Shown: piece after piece, positions 1-9,762 of the stretch
How positions within the stretch are numbered: the first letter of the stretch is position 1
Layout: every line of letters begins with the position of its first letter
Source of the DNA: Spongospora subterranea f. sp. subterranea
Taxonomy: Eukaryota > Endomyxa: Phytomyxea > Phytomyxea > Plasmodiophorida
Assembly: GCA_049724395.1 (NCBI GenBank)
Contig: JAUGWO010000078.1
Location: 1-64,000, forward strand
Reading direction: 5' to 3'
Length of the DNA: 64,000 bases
The notes under the pieces: generated by a model
What the model was told of the DNA's origin: nothing
What the model saw: only the letters and a program-made list of their open reading frames with translations
Databases searched by the model: none
Translations under genes and position numbers: made by a program

Positions 1-1740
1 GCTTTATAAAGCCTTCCGGTTGTTCGATGTAAATGGGGAGCAATAATGGTGCATTTAGGTAGGCTGTAGTAAAGTCTCGCTGGTATATCTTCCAGGTGTT
101 ATTGACTGCAAGACAGATGAGAATACGAACTGATGTATGTGCAAGTACCGAAGAATAGGTTTCGTGATAGTCGATGCCATGTTGTTGAGAATATCCTTTC
201 GCGACAAATCTAGCTTTGGCTATAAGGTGATCGTTGATGTCCTTTTTCTTGGTAAAGATCCATCTTCCTTGAATCGCTTTCACGTGTCGTGGACGGTGGA
301 CGAGTGTCCAAGTGTGATTATCCTTATGTGACGCCATTTCTTTGTCTGCAGCAATTTGCCATTCATGTGCGTCTGGTCGCCTCATTGCTTCCAAGTAAGT
401 TTTCGGATAGTCGGGAACCAGGAATGGTACTTTGAGGTCAGAAGAAACAATTTCAAATTCTCTTGTTGGTTCTGTCCGGCGTTCCTGTGGGAATGATTGT
501 TTCCGTGACTTTCCATGGGCACAGCTTTCGCAAAATTGTCGTTCTTGCGGTGTGATCTTGACGCCTTCGGTGGATTCGTGTAAATGCTTCAGTCTCTCGT
601 TCGATGCGTGTCCAAATCGTCGGTGCGCTAGCTCCATACTGATTGTGGCATTTGTCTCTTGAACGACGTGATTTAAAATGTAGTGGAGGTCGTTGTGCTT
701 GTGCGCCCTAACGATAACCTTTCCATCTTGATCCTTGATATGAAGAGTGTCGTTAATGACTACAATTAAGCCTTGATCAGTAAAGGATTTGGTTGCTAGC
801 AGTGTCTTTGTAATATTCGGAACATATAGTACGTCGTGAATTACTATTTTTGGGCAGTAATTCAATTTCAGCATTCCTTGTCCGTACGCTGACGATTTTT
901 CGCCGTTGCTACTGCTTACTAGAATCGGCGTTTCCAATTCTTTATAGCTATGCAGGATGTTCTTGTCATTCGTCATGCTTGCATTAGCGCCACTGTCGAC
1001 TAGGTATGCAGTTTTAGTGGAAAAATTTTGGGTAGTCGTAGGAAATCCAGTGAACTCCTGTTCCTTTTCGTCTTCAGTGGTTGTTGTATTGTTCGTACGG
1101 CGGTTGGTTATGTTTTGCTTCTTCAGGTGTGGGAGCAGTAGCCAGCATTCTTCGCTCGAGTGCGTCGATCGTCTACACCGTATGCAATACTTGCCGTTGT
1201 TGTAGTTATTGCTTCTGTCGTTGTTGTTGTTGTTATGTGACTTTTCCTTATGCCTCTTGGTTCCAGGATTAAATTCGTTAGTCTTGCGATCGAGTTTACT
1301 TGAGATGCTCTGGCGGCTGCCTTGATTTGTTGGTATTGATCTGGCAATCCATCAAGGGCCTTGACGACATAGGGCTAGTTCGCCAACGTCGATGTTGTGT
1401 ACTCTCAAGTCGTGGTATAGTTCTACCAGCTTGTCTACAATTTGTCTGTGAGTGAGTATTCAGTGAATAAAATGTTTGTTTGAGCCATTGGATTTTGATA
1501 CTGTTGTCTTTACACCATTGCTGTAGTTTGGTGCTATCACTTCTCAATTTTGTAAGTACTTCCCCCCTGTGTTCCAATGGGTTTCGTGGTTTTAATAAGT
1601 CGGGTCATCCCAACCTCACACTACCATTGTTGTGGGTCAGAATGCTGAGCACGTATAGGAAAGGTTCTTATCGCAAACGCAGGAGTTTGTGCCAGATGAC
1701 GAGCAATCGTCGTCTGGCCCTAGAGTAGATATAGGTACTA
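1..1740 (-). mobile_element. Old, broken Copia-type (Ty1/copia) LTR retroelement, partial
   Basis: Read on the minus strand, this stretch carries recognisable pieces of a Ty1/copia polyprotein in the usual order: the end of gag with a CCHC zinc knuckle (about 1,140-1,200), an aspartic protease motif LVDSGANAS (about 970-1,000), a gag-pre-integrase segment with HRRFGH (about 600-640), and the start of a reverse transcriptase with RWIFTKK and RFVAKGYSQ (about 100-270). It runs off the left edge of the window. The copy is broken in several places and is best treated as a fossil. No long terminal repeat could be recognised on the right side, so its true limit there is approximate. Family assignment is from the conserved motifs; age is inferred only as old enough to have decayed. 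Confidence 0.8.
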
Positions 1741-2179
1741 CAGACCTAACACATATGTGTTGAACTCAATCACAAAAAAAAACAAGAAAAAAGAAAATGC
1801 TAATCGACATCGCGAAAACGAGATGACATTCGATTGGCAACGTCGTTGTCTCAAGACACTCAGGTGCAGAAGGAAGGTGCGGGTGTATTCATTAATTTTG
1901 TCCTATTTTCCGTGGCAAGCTGTGACGGGAGTTTGCCACGGGGGCCATATCTCGGCCAATATTGCTCAGATTTCAGAAATCTAAAGTGCTAAATACTAGG
2001 AGTAATTAGAATAAACAGAACCAGACTATAAGCTCCTAAACCCAAAAACTTAAACGCTCTGAGAGCTTCAAAACGATTTTGTTTTGGTCAAAAATTGAAC
2101 ATCGGGGTTTTTTATCATTATACAAACTATGGTGCTGTTTGTTTTTGGTGAGCCAAGATCCTGGAACTGGTCTTCTTAT
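1741..2179. other. Intergenic, no gene seen
   Basis: AT-rich spacer between the decayed Copia copy and the secreted-protein gene. It could include remains of a terminal repeat of the Copia element, but no second copy is present in the window to test that. Confidence 0.4.
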
Positions 2180-2758
2180 CTAACCTTGGGATGACGGAGA
2201 ATGATATTGACAGATATCGGATTCGTTTCTGCCTTCTCCAGGACAGCAATCTCCACTGAACTTGGTGTAGTATACTAATTCTCCCCATCTCCGAACAAAT
2301 TCTTCAACACTTCCAGCGCAATGACGATGTAAACAATTGTTGATAGGACGAAGGCATCCTGTGATCAGCTTGGATAAATCCGGATGAGGCGATATCTGTG
2401 ATGCTGTCTTCGTAATCATGAATTGATCATACTGTTCAAGAATTTTGGAAAGCGCTGGGAGGAGGTCTCGGGTTGATTTACTGCGAAGCAAATGTTTTGT
2501 GAGTGCTTCTTCATGATTACTCTTCTTCGCGTTTAAGGAATCCAATTCGAAAAAGTTCTCCAACCTATCAATGATTTCACGAATCTGTTGGACCTCGACG
2601 TTGATCGGTTTCTGGTTGTCATCATTCTGCCCTATTTCATTGTGGTCAACAGGCTGGTGCTCCTGATGCAGTTGGGTCTCATCGTCACTTAATCCAATCA
2701 CTTGTGCAACACCGAACACTAGAGCGATTCCAAATACGAATATTATTGAAACCTTCAT
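2180..2758 (-). CDS. Predicted secreted protein, Cys-containing C-terminus, unknown function
   Basis: A single uninterrupted frame of 192 residues. The first about 22 residues form a typical signal peptide (MKVSIIFVFGIALVFGVAQ followed by a polar stretch), so the product probably enters the secretory pathway. Residues about 25-55 are acidic and low in structure; the middle is helical (IREIIDRLENFFEL). The last about 60 residues hold five cysteines (CLRPINNC, HRHC, DCC) plus one near the end (DIC), suggesting a disulfide-stabilised tail. No transmembrane segment follows the signal peptide. I recognise no family. Size, signal peptide and cysteines resemble candidate secreted effectors of parasitic protists, which is inference only. 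It lies next to transposon-rich DNA. Confidence 0.6.
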   Translation of the reverse strand: MKVSIIFVFGIALVFGVAQVIGLSDDETQLHQEHQPVDHNEIGQNDDNQKPINVEVQQIREIIDRLENFFELDSLNAKKSNHEEALTKHLLRSKSTRDLLPALSKILEQYDQFMITKTASQISPHPDLSKLITGCLRPINNCLHRHCAGSVEEFVRRWGELVYYTKFSGDCCPGEGRNESDICQYHSPSSQG

Positions 2759-3018
2759 AGTTTAAACAATACGACTATGATAGAAAACGTAGATGACGGG
2801 GCAGTCAATCCTGTGGCTTTTTTCTACCGCGCACTGTCTGTCCCCAGTCAAATCGGGCCATCCGCGCAGTCATAAGCGCCACTGGTGCACTGTTGAGTGT
2901 GTGAACTGTACTCTATATGCAGTAGCAAAAATAGATTTGAGTGTGTGATTGTGCGCGGCCTCTGAGTGTGTAATGAGTGTATTATTGTGGATTTCACTAA
3001 AAATGGACAGTCTGAGGA

Positions 3019-3051
3019 GTATATAAAACCCGGTCCGCAGTTTCCTTAAAC
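3019..3051 (+). promoter_or_regulatory. TATA box upstream of a mini-ORF
   Basis: The sequence gtatataaaacc at about 3,019-3,030 is a strong TATA box, about 25 bases before an ATG at 3,052. It is the clearest core-promoter signal in this intergenic region. The start site it would serve cannot be proved from sequence. Confidence 0.4.
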
Positions 3052-3144
3052 ATGGCTCACCACGGATTTTTTAATCAAGAACTACCATTAGAGCTGGTGG
3101 TTGGCCCGTTCCAGAATCGAGACATCTTTGGAGACGAATTTTAA
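3052..3144 (+). CDS. Mini-ORF, 30 residues, unknown
   Basis: An ATG 25 bases downstream of a TATA box opens a 30-codon frame starting MAHHGFFNQE and ending in an acidic tail before TAA. It is short and could be chance, a 5' leader ORF of the gene at 3,486, or a first exon. No family is recognised. Confidence 0.2.
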   Translation: MAHHGFFNQELPLELVVGPFQNRDIFGDEF

Positions 3145-3485
3145 TCTTGTTTCATTAAAACACTCGTGGGAAATGTGTTATTTATTACATCACGAATGAT
3201 AATAGCGCACAACACGTCATAACCAAGTCATAACATGCATTGATTACTATTCAATATCTGCAGCAGCAATGTTGTCGTCTAAATCTCCTTTGAAAACGGT
3301 ATCTCTTTGCGGTTGTAGTTTTGGGATGGCCTCGGTCATTTGACAATGAATGACGTGGGAAGCATGAGTCAATTACAGTTGACGTTATCTGTTTATTCTA
3401 CTCTGCATGTCATAAGTCATTCATCGCCAAATGGACGAGACCGTCCCCGACAATTTGACCGCATCCTTGACCGTTTTCAAGGGAG
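3145..3485. other. Intergenic, no gene seen
   Basis: Spacer containing a second short frame from ATG 3,431 that overlaps the start of the next ORF in another frame. If that is a first exon, the gene at 3,486 would start earlier; I see no convincing splice pair. Confidence 0.3.
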
Positions 3486-4292
3486 ATGATACTGTCAGCA
3501 GACGGCACCATCATGCTGCTGCAGAAACTGATAGTATTCAATGGACTCTGTCACTTGGATTTTGCGTTCTGCACGCCATCATTGTTCGCCACTTACGAAC
3601 ACACTCTTCCTAGGTCGAGTGTTCCTGATGAAATCAAACTGAAAATCAAACCTGCTGTCCAAGCACCCCAAAGCAGGTTCATCGACCTTTCTGAAGACAA
3701 TTTCGACGTGACTGTTCGACGCGTATATGCACAATCAGTGATTCGTCAGCGATTGTCGCCCGAAAACGTCCTGATTCCACTGGTCGTTTTTATTTCCGAA
3801 CAGGCGTCTGTAAGAAATTCGGGATCAACAAACCCTTCTGGTTTGCGAAGGGCGACCATAGGCAGGGTCCGTCTGGCAACAGAAGAAATCGTTGCTGCCA
3901 TCCAGGCAAACCCTCCCAGTCTTCCTGATCGAGCCGTAATTGGCGAGATAGCGACGAATATTTGGTCGAGGACCAGGGCGCGAGCTGTCAATCCTGAACC
4001 AGTCGAGCAATTGCCGGCCAGCAACACATTCCGGCAGGCGATGCGATTGGACTACCTCAGAAGTTCACTTGAAAATCAGGATGCGGACGAATTCGCCCAA
4101 ATCGTCTTGCGGGTCAATAGGACTGAACTTGTCACTGTGGAGGTCAATATCGCAAGCCTTCGATCCGCCCTGGGTTTGCCACCATATCCGTTGTTCGGAA
4201 ACGATATATTTCATTCCGACGAACCCGTTCCGGCAGTTGTTGGACAAGACCTTAACGACGTCGATCATGTCCTATCGGACGACGAAAATTAA
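3486..4292 (+). CDS. Hypothetical 268-residue protein beside the transposase
   Basis: One open frame of 268 codons with protein-like composition. The N-terminal about 45 residues are hydrophobic and may not be the real start. Residues 60-220 look globular and rich in Arg/Glu helices (IRQRLSPENVLIPLVVFI, TEEIVAAIQANPPSLPD). The last about 25 residues are acidic (DLNDVDHVLSDDEN). No domain is recognised. It ends 64 bases before the convergent transposase, so it may be a second gene of the same element, or a host gene next to an insertion. Repeat copies elsewhere in the genome would decide. Confidence 0.4.
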   Translation: MILSADGTIMLLQKLIVFNGLCHLDFAFCTPSLFATYEHTLPRSSVPDEIKLKIKPAVQAPQSRFIDLSEDNFDVTVRRVYAQSVIRQRLSPENVLIPLVVFISEQASVRNSGSTNPSGLRRATIGRVRLATEEIVAAIQANPPSLPDRAVIGEIATNIWSRTRARAVNPEPVEQLPASNTFRQAMRLDYLRSSLENQDADEFAQIVLRVNRTELVTVEVNIASLRSALGLPPYPLFGNDIFHSDEPVPAVVGQDLNDVDHVLSDDEN

Positions 4293-4355
4293 AGATAGAC
4301 CCCAAACATTGATTTATTTAGCTCAGTGTGACCGTACCCACAGGAATTGTAAAAT

Positions 4356-5349
4356 TTATGACCAATATGTCTTAGATTCTTCGTACACATTGGCATAGCC
4401 ACGTTTTAGAACAGCCTCAGGGCAAACCCTGAACGTCAGATCAGCATGTTTCTTGAGCCACTGCTTTAAAAGTGCAAAACCTTGCTCAATAGGGTTCAAC
4501 TGTGGCGAATAAGGAGGCAGGAACATGAGTTTCGCTCCTGATCTGTGTATGACCTGTTCCAATTCCCGATACATATGGATCTGTGCATTATCTAAGATAA
4601 CAATGCTCCTTGGAAGTGGCCACGGATTCAACTTCGGAGCGACGATTTCCAGGAAAGCATCATGGAACTTCTGGCGAGTGAACGTCCCTTCGGTGCATTT
4701 CCAAGAGAAAAATCCCTTTGTATCGAACGCGGCGAAAACAGAGACTCTGTTCCCTCGTTGAAACGGTTGGCGTACCAGAGCTGGCGTGTTGATCCTAGAC
4801 CATCCATGACGACGCAAACAGTCGCGACCGTCTTTGCTCGTTTCGTCCAGGAAAACTAGTTGCTCAGGATATGAATAGATTCGCGAAAGCTTTTGATAAA
4901 ATTCTCTGAGCTGTTCAGGAACGCTCTCGCGAGCGCGCTTTTCCAGGATTTTTCCTGGACACTTTAAGATCATGACGAAGGGCCCGGCAAATTGTCGCAG
5001 ACGATATATTCGTCAGTTCGGGAAATCTGAGAGCCAGCTCCTCTTGGAGTTCTTCAATATAGAAACAGGGATTGTTGACGATGAAGGTGTGCACATAGTC
5101 GTAAACCTCGGTGGGCCATCTGGCAGACCTTTGTCGAACAGCGTCATTAACGACATTACCAGTCCTTTCAAACAGGGCAATCCAACGTTTGATGCTAGTT
5201 TTCCCAACACCAAGAAGAACGGAGACGTTCTCTATTGATGTAGAATAAACGTAATGCAGAACAATGCATCGCCAACGTAGATCTCGACTCCACATCCGTA
5301 ATACCAATCTGATCAACCGCCCCGCAGTATTTCTACCGGGTAGGACCAA
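4356..5349 (-). pseudogene. IS630/Tc1-mariner-like DDE transposase, one frameshift
   Basis: The minus strand encodes a transposase in two overlapping frames. The first (5,349 to 4,918) gives a helix-turn-helix DNA-binding half, with VLLGVGKTSIKRWIALFERTG. The second (4,973 to 4,356) gives the DDE_3-type catalytic half: first Asp in VFLDET, second Asp in VILDNAQIHM, and the final acidic residue in PPYSPQLNPIEQ. The order and spacing are those of IS630/Tc1-mariner enzymes. Continuity is lost by one frameshift near 4,950-4,965, so this copy is probably inactive unless it uses programmed frameshifting, as some bacterial IS630 relatives do. I did not find clear terminal inverted repeats, so element ends are unknown. 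Confidence 0.85.
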
Positions 5350-5628
5350 AGGATTAGTGCAGGTTTTGGGCTAGTTGAACTAGTCCAATCAGAGGGGAAA
5401 TAGTAAAACATTGCAGGCCTGCACGTAATAGGCCGCTCTTTATTCAGAGAAGCAATGTTTTAACCAATTTTGGCAGTCAAACTGTCAAACTAAAAACCAC
5501 CTCCGGTCAAACTAAAACCTTGCTCGGAATTTGGTGACCCCCCTCGGACTTTTTTAAAACCACGCTCATTTAGCACTGGGAGCCCAAAATATATGAAACC
5601 CACAATACCACTAAAATCAGGGGACTCC
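5350..5628. other. Intergenic, low complexity
   Basis: No gene. It contains a short palindrome (ctagttgaactag, about 5,370) and an inverted pair aaaacattgc / gcaatgtttt at about 5,404 and 5,451, perhaps decayed element ends. Confidence 0.3.
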
Positions 5629-6358
5629 CCCAGACACACCCAGCCCTAGATTAATCCGAGGATTAATTTGACACACCCATGGTGGTTTAACGGCCGAGAT
5701 AAACAGAGAAACCACACACCCAAGACAATATATCAAACATGAATACGACAGAGGACAAAAACCTATCCCATTTCAAAAAAATAGTCATTGCTAGTTTGAC
5801 GTAGACCGTTCAATCCAATTCAAACCTGACTGTTTGTTCAAAATGTTCTTGGCCCTACAATGCAAGGACGTCCAGTGGGTGTCTCCCAGTCGAGGATAGT
5901 TTCTTTGTAAAAGAGCAACTCGGATTGACGGTATTAGATGAGCACGAGCTCCAGGGTTGCTCTGATGGCATCTGCTGAGGCGGTGAAGATGACTTCGCAC
6001 CTCCGTGCGTCAATGTTGAAAGCACCTCAACCATGTCAATGTTCTGGTTTGAACCGAACGCGTCCACCATCGCTAACATCGCACGCGCGGCCTGAACAAT
6101 AAAACGTTCCGCTGGACTCGGATCCATTGTGTTAATTGATGTAATTATGAATATCTCATGGGATTAATTCCCATGGACTTTTGGGTGTGTCGTTTCGGAA
6201 GGATTAATCCCCATTGACTCTCTTGGGTGTGTAGTTTTGGAAGAATTAATCCCCATTGACTTTCTTGGGTGCGTCGTTTTGGAAGGATTAATCACCATTG
6301 ACTTTCTTGGGTGTGTCGAATTGATCCTTGGATTAATCTAGGGCTGGGTGTGTCTGGG
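5629..6358. mobile_element. Non-autonomous DNA element with about 50-bp terminal inverted repeats
   Basis: The ends 5,629-5,679 and 6,308-6,358 are inverted copies of each other; reading inward both go ccagacacacccagccctag, then attaatcc and end in acacaccca, with only a few mismatches over about 50 bp. The body is about 730 bp. On the minus strand it holds one 90-residue frame (6,127 to 5,855) starting MDPSPAERFIVQAARAML, which I do not recognise and which may be chance. The right half is filled by repeats (next entry). This is the architecture of a MITE or a short deletion derivative of a larger DNA transposon. No target-site duplication is obvious. Confidence 0.7.
6168..6315 (+). repeat. 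About 41-bp subterminal tandem repeat, 3-4 copies
   Basis: Units built on ggattaatcccc, attgact and cttgggtgtgtcg recur at about 6,176, 6,218, 6,259 and 6,301. The last unit runs into the right terminal inverted repeat, so the terminal sequence itself is made of the same module. Such subterminal arrays are typical transposase-binding regions (inference). Confidence 0.7.
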
Positions 6359-6420
6359 TGTGTGACACACCAAAAACAGGTCACTCCTAATAAAGTGTAA
6401 GCTACGGCCAAATGGGTCAC

Positions 6421-7100
6421 AGTAATTAGTGTGTTACACACTAATATATCGTACACACTAATTATGTGTCCACACTAAATACCGGAATCGGTGTAGATAC
6501 ACACTAAAATCCATTATCGCTACTCCGTGTAATTATTTGAAGGAGAACCCTTCTCACATGTCAGTTTCTCCCTAATGACAGACCTGCAGAGCTTTATAGT
6601 CCGATTATGCCAGATGGCCTTGCAATATGCCAATAATTCGAGTTGTCCGAAGAGTATGCTGACTCGGACTACAATCTCACTGGAAGCAAACAGGCCCCTT
6701 CCATTGCAACGAAGAATGTATCACCTCAATCCGATCTACAGGACATCTACGACAGCATTGAGGCTAATCAAGGATGCATAAAACAATCAAATCCAATACA
6801 AGCGATCACTCGATGGAATAGCGAATCTGTAAATCTGAGATCAATTTGAATACCATTCGTTTGCATCGTATTCGACATCTGTCGCATCTGTACTAAGAGT
6901 CACGTTGGATTTAAATTGGGATATCTTCTCCGTGCTCTTGAACGACTTCAAAAATTATATGACTGTCGCAGTCAAATCGATTATGGTTGAATGAATTCCC
7001 GTTCCCACACACGGAGTAGCGATTATGATTTTAATGTTTATCTAGTGTGTAGATTCCTAGTGTGTAGTTAATGTGTACACACTAAAATCTACCTATCCGT
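6421..7100. mobile_element. Second TIR element with acacactaa-rich ends
   Basis: Inverted segments 6,504-6,533 and 7,011-7,039 both read inward as cattatcgctactccgtgt or a close variant. Outside them lie arrays of the short module tacacactaa in both orientations (6,421-6,515 and 7,040-7,095), so each end is about 100 bp of imperfect inverted repeat. The interior (about 480 bp) has short frames only (6,575-6,781 and 6,643-6,849), none recognised. It resembles a MITE with subterminal motif arrays, distinct in sequence from its neighbour at 5,629. Confidence 0.6.
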
Positions 7101-7481
7101 TATAAACTACAACTTTGTTTCATAAACAATATCACAAACCAATGGCCAGTTCTCGTTTTTCAAATATCCAACGTAAGATCTCTTCTGATTTATCTTTTGA
7201 AGATAGGAAGAATGCCCCACGTTGATGGAGTTGGCACTTGGACGCGATTTCAATAATTGCTCCATGTTGGCAATCCAGACGCGGAGCTGGCACGGCTGAA
7301 TCCCCTTCCCACGGCAAAATGCTGATTTAGAAACACCGAACTCTTCATAAGCTTAAATTATCTGCAGCTTGGTCGCATTGGAAATGCTTGTTCGTCGAAC
7401 CTGCTTTTTTCTGTAAATAACATGGAAAAATCACGGGCTCCTGTATCAGGTCGAAAAGATGTACATTTGGGGGGTACTGGG
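7101..7481. other. Intergenic, no gene seen
   Basis: AT-rich spacer between two repeat structures; only short unconvincing frames. Confidence 0.3.
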
Positions 7482-7557
7482 TACAGTAGCGGACATCTTA
7501 ACTCTGTACTTTGATGTCAACTCTGTAGAGTACAGTGTTAAGGTGTCCGCTACTGTA
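7482..7557. repeat. Hairpin: 29-bp inverted repeat with 18-base loop
   Basis: Arms 7,482-7,510 and 7,529-7,557 match at 27 of 29 positions; each starts from the outside as tacagtagcggaca. The loop is 18 bases. This could be a tiny foldback element, a small-RNA precursor or a transcription-ending structure. No flanking gene uses it obviously. Confidence 0.8.
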
Positions 7558-8304
7558 TAACTCCCCGTAATCTACGGTAGGCCCTTTGTTACGAATTGGG
7601 TTTCTGATTTTCGTTTGAACTCTTCCCAGTTCTTCCATTGAGTTCTAGTTTGAGTTATATTCCTTCATTATATTTGGATAATTCGAGTTCTTGTTGTAGC
7701 CCAATTGGTGACTTGGTAGAGGTTCGTCTTGTTGTAGTTTCGCGTCGACCTGGGTTTGAGACTTGATTAGAGTCGTCGACGTAGTTTGTGCTTCTTGTTC
7801 AACCATTTGATTTGTTATAAAACAGGATTGTTGACCAGGGTGTGGGACTCTCAATCTAACGCCTTGGGTAGCTTATAGATTAGGACGAACGTAAGAACAA
7901 AGAAGTTGTTTATTTTTGAAGAAGTGAAGCAGATCATAGGATCAACCAAAGTTTGTTTGCATCGATTCTCATCCGATATGCGAATCAACAACGGTATCAA
8001 ATTACTGTTTACACTGACAAGTCCTTCCGTGATTCAACAAAATAACACTTGTCTGCGTTGAGATGTCCCTCAGAAAATATTTTGAAGTGGGTCAAGACTA
8101 CTATTCAGCTGTCAGATAACTCCCACGAACACGAAACGGCGTGGTTGTCTGTCCCATTCTGAGCCATCAAATGCCCGAATTTGTCGCTTGGTGGATTGAG
8201 CAACACATGTTTCGCCTCTCGCGCCAAAAACAACTGGTTGTCCGCAAAGTCGGACGAACTTTGTCCGAACCTCCGAATGGCCAACATTGTTTTCATCGAC
8301 CTGT
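7558..8304. other. Intergenic, upstream of OTU gene
   Basis: No gene recognised; frames on both strands are short. It should hold the promoter of the OTU gene, but no TATA box stands out. Confidence 0.3.
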
Positions 8305-9762
8305 ATGGGTCGTCGCCGAGCCAAACACAAGAACGATGCCAAGAAAAAAGGGGAAAAAATGCCTGTCCTCAGTCCAATGGAGACCTACCTGGCAGAAAAG
8401 GGTCTGGTGCTGCACCCCATCAACGCCGACGGCGACTGCCTGTTTGGCGCCATCGCCGACCAATTGAACACGCGTGCCCGCGAAGCCTGCTTTCATACGG
8501 CTCGTATCCGGGCTGAAGTCGTCGCCTATATCGAGGCGCACGAATCGTTCTTTGCCGAGTTCTTGACAAAGCAGTCCGTGGAGGAATATTGCGCCAAGAT
8601 GCGGAAAAGCGGGCTCTGGGGCGGAAACATGGAGCTGAACGCAGCCGCCCTCGAGTATTCCGTGACGATCGCCGTTCATCAGGTCGGGAGGAGTCCGGTC
8701 ATGATTGTGAACCCGTCGAAGGACGCCCCCGTTATCAATATTGGCTATGTCAACAAGCAGCACTATATCAGCTGCCGACCGATCTCGCAGAAAAACTGTG
8801 TGTACAATCCGCCTGTTCCTGAGATCCTCATCAGTGAACCCGCCAAGACACCAAAATCGAAACCGGTTGCCAATACCAACGCGCTTACCGTAAATTTATC
8901 CAACAATGTTGCCTTTGATCGGCCTGATCCTGGCTTGATTCAGACTCATAACCCGGTGCCTTTATCAATCGACAGTATGGAGCAGCCTGGACGACCGATC
9001 TCACAGAAGAATTGTGTGCACAATCCGCCTGTTCCTGAGAACTTCATCGAAAACCCCCCCAAGACACCAAAATCTAAATCTGCTTCCAATACCGCCGTGC
9101 TGAACGTAATTTTGTCCAACAATTTTTGCCTTGATCGGCCTGCTCGTCCCTCGGTTCAGACGCAACACCAGCTGCCTTTATTAGTTGACAGTATTGAGCA
9201 TCGAGAGCGTCGGGATAACGGATGGAGTTCTGTATCCGACAGGTCTGAGCAAGATCAGCAAAAACTCCAAGGGGAGTCCAATGAAACTTCAACGACGGGG
9301 AAGCCCAACATGGGCATGGCATCGCCCTACTGCAATCTCAACGACGTCAAGCCTGGACGGCCCGAGTTCGATACTGGCAACGAATGCAGCTTGACTCCCC
9401 ACTGTACACCGGAACCCGGAACCAAATGTCAAGAAAGACCATCTTGTGCCTGGGATAACAATTTCCAATCCACATCGGACGCGTCTTCCAACAGCCGGTG
9501 TCCAGAAGAAATCGATTTGGTGGACGAATCGCTTTCTGCGATGCTTGCCAAGCAATCTTTAAACGATGCTGGGCCAATCGACGGGGTGAAAACAATTTAT
9601 CGAACGTATGTTCCCGTGGCCTACACGAGTTGTGATGGTGCGAAAGGACGCGAATCGGTATCCGATTGTGCCCAGCCTAGGCAACCACCGCGCTTGAGCC
9701 GATGTAAACAAAAACAGAGGAAAAAACGGGATCGCAACGGGAACCAAATTTTCAAGAAATAG
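8305..9762 (+). CDS. OTU-domain cysteine protease (OTUD3-like deubiquitinase) with internal duplication
   Basis: A single-exon gene of about 485 residues. From the chosen start (MGRRRAKHKND; an in-frame ATG lies 6 codons earlier) a basic lysine-rich N-terminus leads into an OTU domain. The catalytic motif DGDCLFGAIADQL carries Asp and the nucleophilic Cys, and the domain closes with the catalytic His in QHYISCRP, about 110 residues later; WGGNMEL is the usual mid-domain signature. OTU proteases cut ubiquitin chains. The basic N-terminus, then OTU layout resembles OTUD3. After the domain come two tandem copies of a 72-residue module (8,776-8,991 and 8,992-9,207) beginning RPISQKNCV, then a polar Ser/Pro-rich tail and a basic end (KQKQRKKRDRNGNQ) that could be a nuclear signal. 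Absence of introns is unusual for this window. Confidence 0.85.
   Translation: MGRRRAKHKNDAKKKGEKMPVLSPMETYLAEKGLVLHPINADGDCLFGAIADQLNTRAREACFHTARIRAEVVAYIEAHESFFAEFLTKQSVEEYCAKMRKSGLWGGNMELNAAALEYSVTIAVHQVGRSPVMIVNPSKDAPVINIGYVNKQHYISCRPISQKNCVYNPPVPEILISEPAKTPKSKPVANTNALTVNLSNNVAFDRPDPGLIQTHNPVPLSIDSMEQPGRPISQKNCVHNPPVPENFIENPPKTPKSKSASNTAVLNVILSNNFCLDRPARPSVQTQHQLPLLVDSIEHRERRDNGWSSVSDRSEQDQQKLQGESNETSTTGKPNMGMASPYCNLNDVKPGRPEFDTGNECSLTPHCTPEPGTKCQERPSCAWDNNFQSTSDASSNSRCPEEIDLVDESLSAMLAKQSLNDAGPIDGVKTIYRTYVPVAYTSCDGAKGRESVSDCAQPRQPPRLSRCKQKQRKKRDRNGNQIFKK
8776..9207 (+). repeat. Two-copy 216-bp in-frame duplication inside the OTU gene
   Basis: Both units start with codons for RPISQKNCV(Y/H)NPPVPE and run 72 codons. 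They have diverged, with the framework (KTPKSK, LSNN, DRP, QTH/Q) kept. The first RPIS overlaps the last strand of the OTU domain, so the repeat unit began at the domain boundary. Confidence 0.85.

Noticed and set aside
3431-3613. 60-residue ORF overlapping the 268-residue gene as a separate gene
   Set aside because: It is in another frame of the same region and has no domain; at most a first exon without a visible donor.
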